From NCBI GenBank assembly GCA_028818995.1, contig JAPPMR010000285.1, forward strand, positions 1 through 30,595: 30,595 nt of DNA. Direction: 5' to 3'. The notes beneath the pieces were generated by a model. It was not told the DNA's origin. It did not search any database and saw nothing but the letters and a program-made list of their open reading frames with translations. A program made the position numbers and the translations under genes. The DNA comes from Candidatus Poribacteria bacterium (GTDB lineage Bacteria; Poribacteria; WGA-4E; WGA-3G). This document shows, piece after piece, positions 15,366-23,824 of the stretch (within the stretch, counting starts at the first letter, position 1; each line of letters starts with the position of its first letter).

Positions 15366-16616
15366 ATGGCTAAAAAACCTGCCAATAAGCGAAAAAGACG
15401 TACTGATAACCAAAGAAAAACCACTAAAAGTCCCAATGCTTACAACAAGCAAGGACTCGAAAAAGCTAGTCGTCAAGAACATCATGGAGCGATTAAGGAT
15501 TTCAGTAAGGCAATCCAGCTCAAACCAGACTATGCTGAGACATACTATAATCGCGGCGTATCAAAGATTGCGTTAGGTGAACCTGAAGATGCAATTGAAG
15601 ATTTTGAGGAAGCAATCAAAATTAATCCCGAATACGTTGAAGCCTATGTTAAGCGTGGATTCGCACGGGGTTTCATCGGTGAAGAGAAAGCTGCCATTAC
15701 AGATTGTAATACAGCAATCAATTTAAACCGTGATTTTGCCGAAGCGTACTTTATCCGCGGCTTGGCAAAGGGAGATTTAGAATTATACAAGGAAGCGTTC
15801 GCTGACTTTGACGAAGCAATTCGCCTGCAGCCTAATAGTAGTGATGCATTCTATTATAGAGCTTGCCTGAAAGAAGAACTTGAAGAATATGAAGATGCCA
15901 TCGCCGACTATGATGAGGCAATACGTTTAGATCCTACTAATAGTGATGCCCGTGAGAATCGTCAAATATTAAAGGAAATGTTTATGGAGGAAGACGAACC
16001 ATCTGATTTCCCAGGTCTGATCTTTCTGCCGAATCCTGAAGACGAAGATATGTTGCCGGACACTTCAGATTTCATCAATCCTATGATGCCCAATGTTTTT
16101 GACAATTTTTTTGAAGAATCGGATGAAGATATTGAGGAATACGAAACTACTATTAAAGCCGCTGATGAAGCCATATATCTGAATCCTGAGAATATCACGG
16201 CATACTATGAACGAGGGATTGCAAAGTATCATCTGAATTATTTTGAAGATGCCATCAAAGATTTTGATGAAGTGATTCTACGGCAGCCAGAAAACGTCGA
16301 TGCTTACAATTATCGCGGAATAGCTAAGGATAGCCTCGGGTTGCATGAGGAAGCGTTCGCTGACTTTGACGAAGCAATTCGCTTACAACCAAATTCTTCT
16401 GAGGCGTACTACAACCGTGGCATGTGGAAGTGCATTCATGAAATGTTTGAGAAGGCGATCACTGACTTTGACGAAGCAATTCGCTTGCAACCGAATGCCG
16501 TAGAACCTTACTTAGGTCGATCGTTTGCTTATAACGCTCTTGAGAGACATGAGGAATCCAGAAATGATTTCATGGTAGCTGTACAGATGATGATATTGTC
16601 TGAAGAAGATGAATAG
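15366..16616 (+). CDS. Tetratricopeptide repeat protein with acidic linker
   Basis: A 416-residue protein: a basic N-terminus (MAKKPANKRKRRTDNQRK), then five consecutive 34-residue TPR units of the form (A/T)YxxRGxAK...AIxDFDEAIRLxPxx, an acidic linker of about 60 residues rich in E, D, P and M, and then about four more TPR units. There is no signal peptide. The frame is open from an ATG at 15321, but AGGGA precedes the ATG at 15366 and the basic start looks natural; the choice is uncertain. A 34-nt sequence is identical at 15791-15824 and 16349-16382, and about 23 nt of it recurs near 16462, so repeats have been copied recently between the two halves. It is likely a protein-protein interaction scaffold; the partner is unknown. 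Confidence 0.88.
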   Translation: MAKKPANKRKRRTDNQRKTTKSPNAYNKQGLEKASRQEHHGAIKDFSKAIQLKPDYAETYYNRGVSKIALGEPEDAIEDFEEAIKINPEYVEAYVKRGFARGFIGEEKAAITDCNTAINLNRDFAEAYFIRGLAKGDLELYKEAFADFDEAIRLQPNSSDAFYYRACLKEELEEYEDAIADYDEAIRLDPTNSDARENRQILKEMFMEEDEPSDFPGLIFLPNPEDEDMLPDTSDFINPMMPNVFDNFFEESDEDIEEYETTIKAADEAIYLNPENITAYYERGIAKYHLNYFEDAIKDFDEVILRQPENVDAYNYRGIAKDSLGLHEEAFADFDEAIRLQPNSSEAYYNRGMWKCIHEMFEKAITDFDEAIRLQPNAVEPYLGRSFAYNALERHEESRNDFMVAVQMMILSEEDE

Positions 16617-16780
16617 TAATTCTCAATACTCACATGAAACAGTGGTCGAATTACATGCATAGATTAGCCGGATTGTGTTAAAATTATTATGACCGAAGTG
16701 TGAACCTTAACCTGTTATTATTGGATCCGTGGTGTGTTTTTAGTTGCCGCACCAGAGAATACATACAGAAAGGATTTACT

Positions 16781-17611
16781 ATGAGATTGGAAGGAAAAGT
16801 AGCGATTGTCGCGGGCGCTGCATGGGGCGGCATCGGGGCGGCAACCGCTTACAAATTTGGTTGCGAAGGCGCAAAAGTAGTTGTCAACACGCGCCGCCGA
16901 GAAGAAAAACTTGCTGAAACCGTCCAACACATCCAAGATGCTGGCGGCGAAGCAGCTGCCGTGATGGGTGATGTTGCCGATGAAAAGACGTGGCAAATGC
17001 TTGTTGAAACAGCATTAACAAATTACGGAAAAATTACAACACTTGTCCATAACGCCGCACACTCATATACCAAAAAAGCGATTGAATTTACACCAGAAGA
17101 GTGGAACGAGAGTCTTGGTGTAACGCTTGGTGGTCCGTGGCTCGGTGCAAAATATTGTATTCCTGAAATGATTAAAAACGGCGGCGGCACCTTAGTGTTT
17201 ATTTCAACCGTCAATGCTACAATTACAAACCCAGGTTTCGGGCTTTACGGTGCGGGAAAAGGTGGATTAAACGCCTTGACGCGAAGCATCGCACTTGATT
17301 ACGGCAGAGAAGGCATTCGCGCAAACGCTATTGCGCCTGGACAAATCGTTGGTGAACGCGGTGAAGCATCGCTCGCAGCGGATGCGCTTGAGGAACAAGC
17401 CTCGCGTGATTGCTACCCGATAGGACGTTACGGCAAACCTGAAGACATTGCGAATGTAGCACTCTTTTTAGCATCCGATGAAGCGGATTTCGTTACTGGA
17501 ATTGTGCTTACTGCCGACGGTGGTTTGACACTCCAGTCGCCAGAAGCACTCGTGCGCCCCTCTTTCCGTTTAAGATGGAGAGACGACATTCTGGTACCGC
17601 AATCAAAATAG
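16781..17611 (+). CDS. Short-chain dehydrogenase/reductase (SDR)
   Basis: A 276-residue classical SDR. The Rossmann glycine motif is AGAAWGGIGAA (residues 11-21), a variant of TGxxxGIG. VNTRRR (35-40) suggests NADP(H) preference. HNAA (90-93) replaces the usual NNAG. The catalytic set is S142 (or T143), Y156 and K160 (LYGAGK). The closing SDEADFVTGIVLTADGG is typical of FabG-like enzymes. The ATG at 16781 was chosen over a longer frame (from 16700) because AAAGGA precedes it and the residues before it are not SDR-like. It is monocistronic in appearance. The substrate is unknown. Confidence 0.92.
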   Translation: MRLEGKVAIVAGAAWGGIGAATAYKFGCEGAKVVVNTRRREEKLAETVQHIQDAGGEAAAVMGDVADEKTWQMLVETALTNYGKITTLVHNAAHSYTKKAIEFTPEEWNESLGVTLGGPWLGAKYCIPEMIKNGGGTLVFISTVNATITNPGFGLYGAGKGGLNALTRSIALDYGREGIRANAIAPGQIVGERGEASLAADALEEQASRDCYPIGRYGKPEDIANVALFLASDEADFVTGIVLTADGGLTLQSPEALVRPSFRLRWRDDILVPQSK

Positions 17612-17743
17612 GATTTGTTAGTTGAATTCATACATTCTTCAGCAAACACTCGCAACAAATAGACAGATAGGTCTCCGGACGAACGGTTTCCTCGATCAAT
17701 AAAGGCAGTATTTTAAAACCCATTGTCATTAAAGGAGATAAAA

Positions 17744-18487
17744 ATGTGTGGACGATTTACCTTCACAAGCGACCCTACACTATTAAGACAAATTTTTCGC
17801 GGCTGTAAATTACCAACAAATATTTCTCCGAGATACAACATCACACCAACACAGGATGTGGCTGTCATTGCCAACACGCAGAATAATGGCGAATCTGAAG
17901 GAGATGCGAAAAAAGTTGAATTCTTTCATTGGGGACTTATCCCTTCTTGGGCAAAAGACCCTAAAATCGGAAGTAGGATGATAAATGCGCGTTCAGAAAC
18001 GCTGAAAGAAAAACCTTCCTTCCGAAGTGCCTACAAACGCAGACGATGTCTCATTTTGGCGGATGGCTATTATGAATGGCAAGAGGTTCTCGGGACCAAA
18101 CTCAAACAACCGGTTTATATACGTCTCAAATCGCAAAATCCGTTTGCATTCGCTGGGTTATGGGAAGAGTGGAGCGCAAATTATATGGAAAAACCGCTTA
18201 GATCTTGCACTATCATTACATGTCCACCCAATCCAATGTTGGAGGAAATTCACCACAGGATGCCTGTAATTTTGCCACAAGAGGCGTATGCACAATGGCT
18301 TACTCCCGGTGAACAACCTCCAGAGACCTTGCAACCGCTCCTAACACCTTATCCGGGTGAAGAAATGGAAGCATATCCTGTATCAAGACTCGTTAATCGT
18401 CCGACAAATGATTCTCCAGAGTGTATTGCGCCAATATCGGATGTGAACGGAAGTAGCGAACAGAAAATAGATGGAACTCTATTTTAA
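17744..18487 (+). CDS. SRAP domain protein (HMCES/YedK family)
   Basis: A 247-residue SRAP protein, which shields abasic sites in single-stranded DNA by forming a covalent thiazolidine link through its N-terminal Cys. The start is fixed by biology: Met must be removed to expose Cys2 (MCGRFTF), and AAAGGAG (17731-17737) lies just upstream of this ATG. The frame is open seven codons further upstream, but that start would bury the Cys. Active-site residues are C2, N81 (INARSE), E111 (YYEWQ) and H171 (HHRMP). FHWGLIPSWAKDP (61-73) is the conserved DNA-binding segment. It is encoded alone, with no SOS-box-like palindrome noticed. Confidence 0.94.
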   Translation: MCGRFTFTSDPTLLRQIFRGCKLPTNISPRYNITPTQDVAVIANTQNNGESEGDAKKVEFFHWGLIPSWAKDPKIGSRMINARSETLKEKPSFRSAYKRRRCLILADGYYEWQEVLGTKLKQPVYIRLKSQNPFAFAGLWEEWSANYMEKPLRSCTIITCPPNPMLEEIHHRMPVILPQEAYAQWLTPGEQPPETLQPLLTPYPGEEMEAYPVSRLVNRPTNDSPECIAPISDVNGSSEQKIDGTLF

Positions 18488-18532
18488 TTTTCTGACCAAT
18501 TTTGAAAAACATTATTTTATTAGGAAGGATTT

Positions 18533-19516
18533 ATGTCAAAACCAACCAAAGAGCAGATGCTTTTCATGTATCGCAAAATGGTAGAGATTCGCCAATTCGA
18601 AGAAGCCGCTGGGACGCTATATCAAAGTGGTCAACTTCCAGGGTTTCTGCACCTCTACATTGGTGAAGAGGCTACAGCAGTAGGTGTCTGTGCACACCTA
18701 AAAGATGATGATTACATCACCAGCACGCATCGTGGTCACGGACATCTCATAGCGAAGGGTGGTAAACGCGACCGCATGATGGCAGAATTATTTGCCCGCA
18801 CGACTGGTTACTGTAAAGGCAAAGGTGGTTCGATGCACATTGCCGATAAAGAGACCGGTATTCTGGGGGCAAACGGTGTTGTCGGTGCGGGAATTCCACT
18901 CGCAGCGGGTGCAGCACTCTCAGCAAAATACCGTGGCACACAGCAGGTCGCTGTATCCTTCTTCGGTGACGGTGCTACAAATCAAGGCGTGTTCCATGAA
19001 ACGCTCAACCTCGCCGCTGTATGGGAACTGCCTGTTGTTTTTGTCTGTGAAAACAACCGATTCGGCATGGGAACACCACAACATGAACATCAGCGGGTAG
19101 AGGATATCGCTGTTCGCGCTCCTGCCTACGATATACCGGGCGTTACCGTTGATGGAAACGATGTTCTCAAGGTTTACGCAGCAGCAGACGAAGCCGTCAC
19201 ACGTGCACGCGAAGGTGCCGGACCTACACTCCTCAATTGCGATACCTACCGCTTCCGGGGACATCACATTGGAGATCCAGGGACATCTTATCGTGACCGT
19301 GAAGAGGTACAAGAACAGGAACGCCAACGCGATCCCATCCGAAGACTCGTGCAGGTTCTCATTGAAGATGAAGGTGTAACGCAAGAAGAACTTGATGCAC
19401 TTGAAGCAGAACTCGCAAAAGAACTTGAGGAAGCGTTAGAGTTTGCAAAAAACAGTCCCGAACCACTTCCTGAAGATGCTCTGGATGATGTTTATGCTGG
19501 GGCCATTCAACCGTGA
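18533..19516 (+). CDS. Thiamine-diphosphate-dependent E1 alpha subunit (pyruvate/acetoin dehydrogenase type)
   Basis: A 327-residue E1 alpha subunit of a 2-oxoacid (pyruvate) or acetoin dehydrogenase. The thiamine-diphosphate motif runs from GDGATNQG (145-152) to ENN (173-175). YRFRGHHIGDPGTSYR matches the conserved E1 alpha loop. AGGAAGGA precedes the ATG. Family members work as alpha2beta2 with an E1 beta subunit, usually encoded next door. No beta subunit, E2 or E3 is in the window, and a hairpin and NTase-HEPN genes follow instead. The beta subunit must be elsewhere or the pair has been split. The ORF is intact. Confidence 0.9.
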   Translation: MSKPTKEQMLFMYRKMVEIRQFEEAAGTLYQSGQLPGFLHLYIGEEATAVGVCAHLKDDDYITSTHRGHGHLIAKGGKRDRMMAELFARTTGYCKGKGGSMHIADKETGILGANGVVGAGIPLAAGAALSAKYRGTQQVAVSFFGDGATNQGVFHETLNLAAVWELPVVFVCENNRFGMGTPQHEHQRVEDIAVRAPAYDIPGVTVDGNDVLKVYAAADEAVTRAREGAGPTLLNCDTYRFRGHHIGDPGTSYRDREEVQEQERQRDPIRRLVQVLIEDEGVTQEELDALEAELAKELEEALEFAKNSPEPLPEDALDDVYAGAIQP

Positions 19517-19534
19517 TTGGCGAATTCCAGAAAT

Positions 19535-19561
19535 GTAGGTACGGTTTGAAACCGCGCCTAC
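19535..19561. repeat. Dispersed palindromic element after the E1 alpha gene
   Basis: GTAGGTACGGTTT/AACCGCGCCTAC forms a hairpin of about 12 bp with two mismatches and a very small loop, starting 18 nt after the E1 alpha stop. Its outer arms GTAGG/CCTAC resemble the widely dispersed palindromes of this type. No T-tract follows, so it may attenuate transcription or simply be a REP-like repeat. Confidence 0.6.
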
Positions 19562-19606
19562 CGCAGCGTATCAATAATTATATGGTGAAAACACGGAGAT
19601 TTTAAA

Positions 19607-20545
19607 GTGTCCAACACAACTACGGCAAGAGAGATGTCTCCATCCGAACTCGCGGAATGCAGAGAAAATCTCAAACGACAATGGGAAAACCGACAAGTTG
19701 ACGAGGAATTGCTACAACGCGCATGTGAAGCTGCGCAGCGCGTGGCTACTGTCCTCTATCAAGATTATGGTGTGTCGAAAGTTGCTGTCTTTGGCTCACT
19801 TGCTGAACTGGATTGGTTCCACAAGAATTCTGATATAGATATAGCTGTATTGGGTATATCCGATGACCAGTGTTTGAATAAGATTTGTCAGAAAATCAAT
19901 GCTGACGGACCACCACATAAAATTGACTTAGTTGATTATGAACGCGTCAATGAGTACTTTCGTAGGAGAATTCAGGAACAAGTCGTTCCAATCAAAAAAG
20001 GTGTAACATTCTCTCAAAAAATGTTAGATAAAATTTATCCCACAAGACCAAAGGACAGTGATAATCTATACGATATGTATAGAAGGCGACTTATCCAATA
20101 CTTTAAGGATGGGAACCATAATGTAGATCATATCATTGATCGAATTACGAAAACGTTGCGACAAATTGATGACAATTCTGTTATAATTAGTGAAAATATC
20201 AAACGTTCACTCCCTTGGGATGTCGCTATGGTTTATAAAGCGATCGGGAAAATTTTCCTACATATTGGTCGGAATGTAGACATGCAGGTTCCGCTGGAGG
20301 ATGGATACAGTATTACCTTCCTTACACAAATGACAAAACAGCTTCCACAACGTCCAGCTGTTGTTTCCCTTGATACCGTTCAGAGATTAAAACCGCTATT
20401 AGAAATCCATAACCATTACGATGAGCCATTCACACATGAATGGGACTTTGAAGATACTGTTAAACATGCCAAGCAGGTAAATGAGACTGTTTTAAGCTTA
20501 TTCAAAGAACTGGACACATTCGCCGCTTTTTTGCGCGATACCTAA
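19607..20545 (+). CDS. MntA-like nucleotidyltransferase fused to degenerate HEPN domain (paralogue 1)
   Basis: A 312-residue protein with a GTG start (GGAG 9 nt upstream). Residues 10-55 are a helical N-terminal segment shared with the two paralogues. Residues 56-130 are a minimal nucleotidyltransferase: G63-S64, D76-I-D78 and D107 are all present. Residues about 155-312 correspond to the HepT-like helical domain of the paralogues but are diverged: where paralogues 2 and 3 have R-H-x-x-N-N-x-Y, this one has H268-N-H-Y-D-E-P-F275, so neither Arg nor His of an R-x4-6-H RNase motif is aligned. In known type VII toxin-antitoxin pairs MntA AMPylates HepT from a separate gene; here both are in one chain. 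Its C-terminal DNA (LDTFAAFLRDT) is nearly identical to that of paralogue 2, which follows. Confidence 0.78.
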   Translation: MSNTTTAREMSPSELAECRENLKRQWENRQVDEELLQRACEAAQRVATVLYQDYGVSKVAVFGSLAELDWFHKNSDIDIAVLGISDDQCLNKICQKINADGPPHKIDLVDYERVNEYFRRRIQEQVVPIKKGVTFSQKMLDKIYPTRPKDSDNLYDMYRRRLIQYFKDGNHNVDHIIDRITKTLRQIDDNSVIISENIKRSLPWDVAMVYKAIGKIFLHIGRNVDMQVPLEDGYSITFLTQMTKQLPQRPAVVSLDTVQRLKPLLEIHNHYDEPFTHEWDFEDTVKHAKQVNETVLSLFKELDTFAAFLRDT

Positions 20546-20551
20546 GGCAAC

Positions 20552-20620
20552 ATGAAAGAAGATGAACAGTTGAAATCGCACGGAGTCACATGGAAATCTA
20601 TTGCCATCAGCTTGAGTTGA
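20552..20620 (+). pseudogene. Truncated copy of the 5' end of the DUF6785-like gene
   Basis: This reads MKEDEQLKSHGVTWKS and stops after 22 codons. It matches the true start of the membrane protein gene at 21605 (MKEDERPKLNGVTWKS), and both copies lie exactly 6 nt after the stop of an NTase-HEPN gene. The DNA match continues from the end of the NTase-HEPN gene through about codon 16 and then fades. It marks the downstream end of a duplicated unit. Confidence 0.85.
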
Positions 20621-20668
20621 TGCTGTTGTTATGTGGTAAAACGAACAAATAACCTGGAGGGCACAAGT

Positions 20669-21598
20669 ATGCATAACACAACTACAGAGATGTCCCCATC
20701 TGAACTTGCGGAATGCAGGGAAAACCTCAAACGTCAGTGGGAAAATCGGCAGGTAGATGAGGAATTGCTACAACGCGCATGGACGGTTGCACACCGTCTT
20801 GCTGCTGTACTTTATCAAGATTATGGCGCGTCAAAAGTTGCTGTCTTCGGTTCTCTTGCTGAGCGTGAACGTTTCACTAAATACTCTGATATTGATATAG
20901 TTGTATGGGGTGTCTCATATAACCAATGCCTTGATGCGCTTTGGGACACAGAAGGTTTGGGTTCTGAGTTTAAGATAGATATCATCAATTTCAAAACCAT
21001 TGATAGATCATTTCGTGACAGGATTCTTAGCCAAGCTATTCTAATTGATAGAGATGAAACAGACGCGCCTAAAATTATCAGGGAAACGAGTAGTAGCACA
21101 GACACTGAAACAAGAGAAATTGACGAAGTGAATCGAGAGAAATTGATTCAACGAATTTTTGATGAACGGACGAAAATAGAGCGAACCGTCCGGGGCATCA
21201 CGAACGCGTTACAAGATATTAATGTCGTTGCTGAAAATCATAGAAAATATGTAGAGAAAACGATAGCCTCTGATCTTGCTGAAATCTACAGAGGTATTGA
21301 GAAAATTTTTGAGCGAATTGCTCGTGAAGTAGATATGCACATGCCAAGTGGGAGTATGTGGCATAACAATTTGCTGGCACAAATGGCAGAACACCGTGAA
21401 AAGCGACCACCCGTAATTACTCCAAGAACCTCCCGGCGATTAAAACGACTTTTAAAGTTCCGACACCGTGTAAATAACATCTATCGGTACGAACTGATTT
21501 ATGAAAAAGCAGAGAAACATGCAAAACGGGTGGGCAAACTTTTTGATAATGTCTCTGAAGAACTGGATACGTTCGCCGCTTTTTTGCGCGAGACATAA
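20669..21598 (+). CDS. MntA-like nucleotidyltransferase fused to HepT/HEPN-like domain (paralogue 2)
   Basis: A 309-residue protein with the ATG at 20669 after GGAGG; a longer frame begins at 20633 but lacks a ribosome binding site. The N-terminal 50 residues are almost identical to paralogue 1. The nucleotidyltransferase motif is complete: G61-S62, D74-I-D76 and D104 (FKIDI). Residues about 158-309 form a HepT-like helical domain with the motif R265-H-R-V-N-N270-I-Y272. Many related HepT-like toxins have His where N270 stands, followed by x-Tyr, the residue MntA AMPylates. The acceptor Tyr272 is kept while the catalytic His is replaced. The gene ends 6 nt before the DUF6785-like membrane gene, so they are probably co-transcribed. 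It could be a self-contained toxin-antitoxin unit or a regulatory AMPylator. Confidence 0.82.
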   Translation: MHNTTTEMSPSELAECRENLKRQWENRQVDEELLQRAWTVAHRLAAVLYQDYGASKVAVFGSLAERERFTKYSDIDIVVWGVSYNQCLDALWDTEGLGSEFKIDIINFKTIDRSFRDRILSQAILIDRDETDAPKIIRETSSSTDTETREIDEVNREKLIQRIFDERTKIERTVRGITNALQDINVVAENHRKYVEKTIASDLAEIYRGIEKIFERIAREVDMHMPSGSMWHNNLLAQMAEHREKRPPVITPRTSRRLKRLLKFRHRVNNIYRYELIYEKAEKHAKRVGKLFDNVSEELDTFAAFLRET

Positions 21599-21604
21599 GG
21601 TAAC

Positions 21605-23548
21605 ATGAAAGAAGATGAACGCCCGAAATTGAACGGAGTCACATGGAAATCTGTCGTTATAACACTTGTATTGATTCCGTTTAATTTCTACTGGATCATC
21701 GCCGGTGAAGTTGGTCTTGTCGGTTATGCCCTAAATACCTATGCAGTCCCGTTTTACAATGTTGTCTTTGTTGTTTTCACATTCACCCTAATCAATCTTG
21801 CCGTTCGATATACGTCTCGTATCTGTCTGTTCACTGACGCTGAACTCCTCACCATCTACATTCTGCTCAGTACTGCATGTGCCTTCCCCTCCATAACCTT
21901 AATGACGATCCTCGTCACGACCGTCGGACACGCCTTCTGGTTCGCAACCCCCGAAAACGAATGGAAACAACTCTTTTGGGATTACCTGCCGAGATGGCTT
22001 CTTGTAGACGACTCGAAAGCACTCGCAGGATATTACACAGGTGCATCTAATCTCTCAACACTGGAGATTGTTAGCGCGTGGATAGTGCCAATCCTATCTT
22101 GGACGCTTTTTATAACTGCACTTATCCTTGTGATGTTGTGTATCAACGTTATTTTACGGAAACAGTGGGTAGAGCGCGAACGACTCGCATATCCTATCAC
22201 ACAGATTGCGTTTCATGTCACACATAACACGAAATCTCTGTTCTCACACCGCATCATGTGGATCGGTTTTGGGATTGCAGCATCCATCGCAATTCTGAAC
22301 GGTTTCAGTTTCCTATACCCGACAATACCATCCCTACCGATAAAGCGTATCGGAGGGTGGCGGGGATTTGGACATCTGTTCACAGAAAAGCCGTGGAACG
22401 CTATCGGTGGTATCAGTATGTCCTACTATCCGTTTGTTATCGGGCTCGGACTGTTAATGCCGCTTGATCTTTCCTTTTCCAGTTGGTTTTTCTTCTTTTT
22501 TTATAAAGCACAATTAGTATTCTCAAGTGCCGTTGGATTGTCCAGTCTCCCTGGATTTCCATATATTGACCGACAATGTTTCGGTGCTGCCATCGGGATT
22601 TTTATTTCTGTGTTAGTATTGAACCTTCGCCATTTTCGCAGTGTATTCCGCATTGCGCGGCATCGGACAAGTGAAGATTCTGCTGAACCCATTTCGTACA
22701 GGTTTGCCCTATGGGGTATCGTCGGTGGACTTGCTATCCTCTTTATCTTTTCCAAACGTATCGGCATGTCGCTATGGCTGATACCATTGTTTTTTGCTAT
22801 CTATTTCATTGTCGTTCTGGTATTGACACGGATGCGTGCTGAGCAAGGATTCCCTGTGCATGCGATGGAGAACATGCCGAATCATCATATCCTCATTGAT
22901 AGCTTCGGCACACGTATGTTAGGCACAAATAATCTTGTTGCTTTGACACTTTACCGTTGGTTCAATCGGAGTTATACGAGCAACCCGATGCCGCACCAGT
23001 TAGAAGGATTCAAACTATCGGAACGTTCCGCTATTGCACCGAGGCGATTGTTCTTCGCGCTACTTGGTGTTTCGGCATTCGCCGCAATTATGGTATTCGG
23101 TGTTATTCTCTATCTCTACTACACGTATGGTGCTTTGAATATGAGTGGAAGCAGCAGTTGGAACATAGGTTTTGGTGAACGTGTGTTCAGCGGACTTCAA
23201 CGTTGGCTCTACTATCCTACCGAACCGAATTTCTATGCAACTGGTGGTATCGTTTTCGGTTTACTCTTTTCGACATGTCTGATGTTTATGCGGGCGCGGT
23301 TCTTTTGGTGGCCCTTCCATCCGATAGGGTTTGTCGTCTCAAGTGATTGGGGGATGCGGTATCTGTGGAGTTGTATGCTGGTGAGTTCCATCGTGAAGTG
23401 GTCTGTCTTGAAAATTGGTGGTCCGCGGGCATCTCAGCAACTGGTGATGTTTGCTGTTGGCTTGATGTTAGGCGATTTTACTGTTGGTGGGATTTGGAGT
23501 CTTGTTAGTGTTGTAACGCAGCAACCGATGTATAATTTTTGGCCATAG
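21605..23548 (+). CDS. Polytopic membrane protein, DUF6785-like
   Basis: A 647-residue protein with about 12-14 predicted membrane helices, beginning at residue 16 and continuing almost to the C-terminus. The pattern (FTDAELLTIYILLS near residue 77, then long loops containing W and P, and RMRAEQGFPVHAMENMP in a late loop) recalls the large membrane proteins labelled DUF6784/DUF6785 in Planctomycetes and Poribacteria, which are sometimes compared with oligopeptide transporters. That family call is from memory and moderate. No transport motif is visible. It starts 6 nt after NTase-HEPN paralogue 2, and a broken copy of its own 5' end lies 1 kb upstream. It is likely a transporter of unknown substrate, possibly regulated with the upstream gene. 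Confidence 0.75.
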   Translation: MKEDERPKLNGVTWKSVVITLVLIPFNFYWIIAGEVGLVGYALNTYAVPFYNVVFVVFTFTLINLAVRYTSRICLFTDAELLTIYILLSTACAFPSITLMTILVTTVGHAFWFATPENEWKQLFWDYLPRWLLVDDSKALAGYYTGASNLSTLEIVSAWIVPILSWTLFITALILVMLCINVILRKQWVERERLAYPITQIAFHVTHNTKSLFSHRIMWIGFGIAASIAILNGFSFLYPTIPSLPIKRIGGWRGFGHLFTEKPWNAIGGISMSYYPFVIGLGLLMPLDLSFSSWFFFFFYKAQLVFSSAVGLSSLPGFPYIDRQCFGAAIGIFISVLVLNLRHFRSVFRIARHRTSEDSAEPISYRFALWGIVGGLAILFIFSKRIGMSLWLIPLFFAIYFIVVLVLTRMRAEQGFPVHAMENMPNHHILIDSFGTRMLGTNNLVALTLYRWFNRSYTSNPMPHQLEGFKLSERSAIAPRRLFFALLGVSAFAAIMVFGVILYLYYTYGALNMSGSSSWNIGFGERVFSGLQRWLYYPTEPNFYATGGIVFGLLFSTCLMFMRARFFWWPFHPIGFVVSSDWGMRYLWSCMLVSSIVKWSVLKIGGPRASQQLVMFAVGLMLGDFTVGGIWSLVSVVTQQPMYNFWP

Positions 23549-23583
23549 GAAGACATTTATGCCTTTAAGTCCTATATTTTTGT

Positions 23584-23613
23584 TTGAAAAATTCGCTACA
23601 AGTGTGCTAAAAT
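23584..23613 (+). promoter_or_regulatory. Candidate sigma-70 promoter ahead of the broken RHH copy
   Basis: TTGAAA (23584-23589), an 18-nt spacer and TAAAAT (23608-23613), with TG at 23605-23606 giving an extended -10. A transcript would start near 23620 and run through the gene remnant at 23641 into the MazEF-like pair. Confidence 0.5.
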
Positions 23614-23640
23614 TAACCGTGTAAATCACCCTGAATCTGG

Positions 23641-23736
23641 CTATAGGAGCGTTGCGCATGCACCCGCTCCAGATTATCTCTATGAAAAATTGACACAACA
23701 TACACAAGCGTCCGAAACTTCTCTTGCAATTTGACT
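23641..23736 (+). pseudogene. Truncated, frameshifted copy of the 5' end of the RHH gene
   Basis: CTATAGGAGCGTTG and the ATG at 23658 match the ribosome binding site and start of the RHH gene (24577-24596). A 13-nt deletion just after the start shifts the frame. The continuing frame reads DYLYEKLTQHTQASETSLA and stops at 23732-23734, against DYLYEKLTQQAQVFDTSLE in the intact gene. The match also extends about 20 nt upstream. The MazEF-like pair therefore lies between this remnant and the intact gene. Confidence 0.85.
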
Positions 23737-23759
23737 TGCAAGCGGTTTTGAAATATGTT
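23731..23759 (+). promoter_or_regulatory. Candidate promoter for the MazEF-like pair
   Basis: TTGACT (23731-23736), a 17-nt spacer and TATGTT (23754-23759). The -35 element uses the last bases of the RHH gene remnant. The -10 is only a partial match. Confidence 0.4.
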
Positions 23760-23824
23760 AAGATCAGAATAGCGCAAACAGAAAATCAGAGAATTAAATT
23801 TCATTGTTGAAAAGGAGTGACCTT

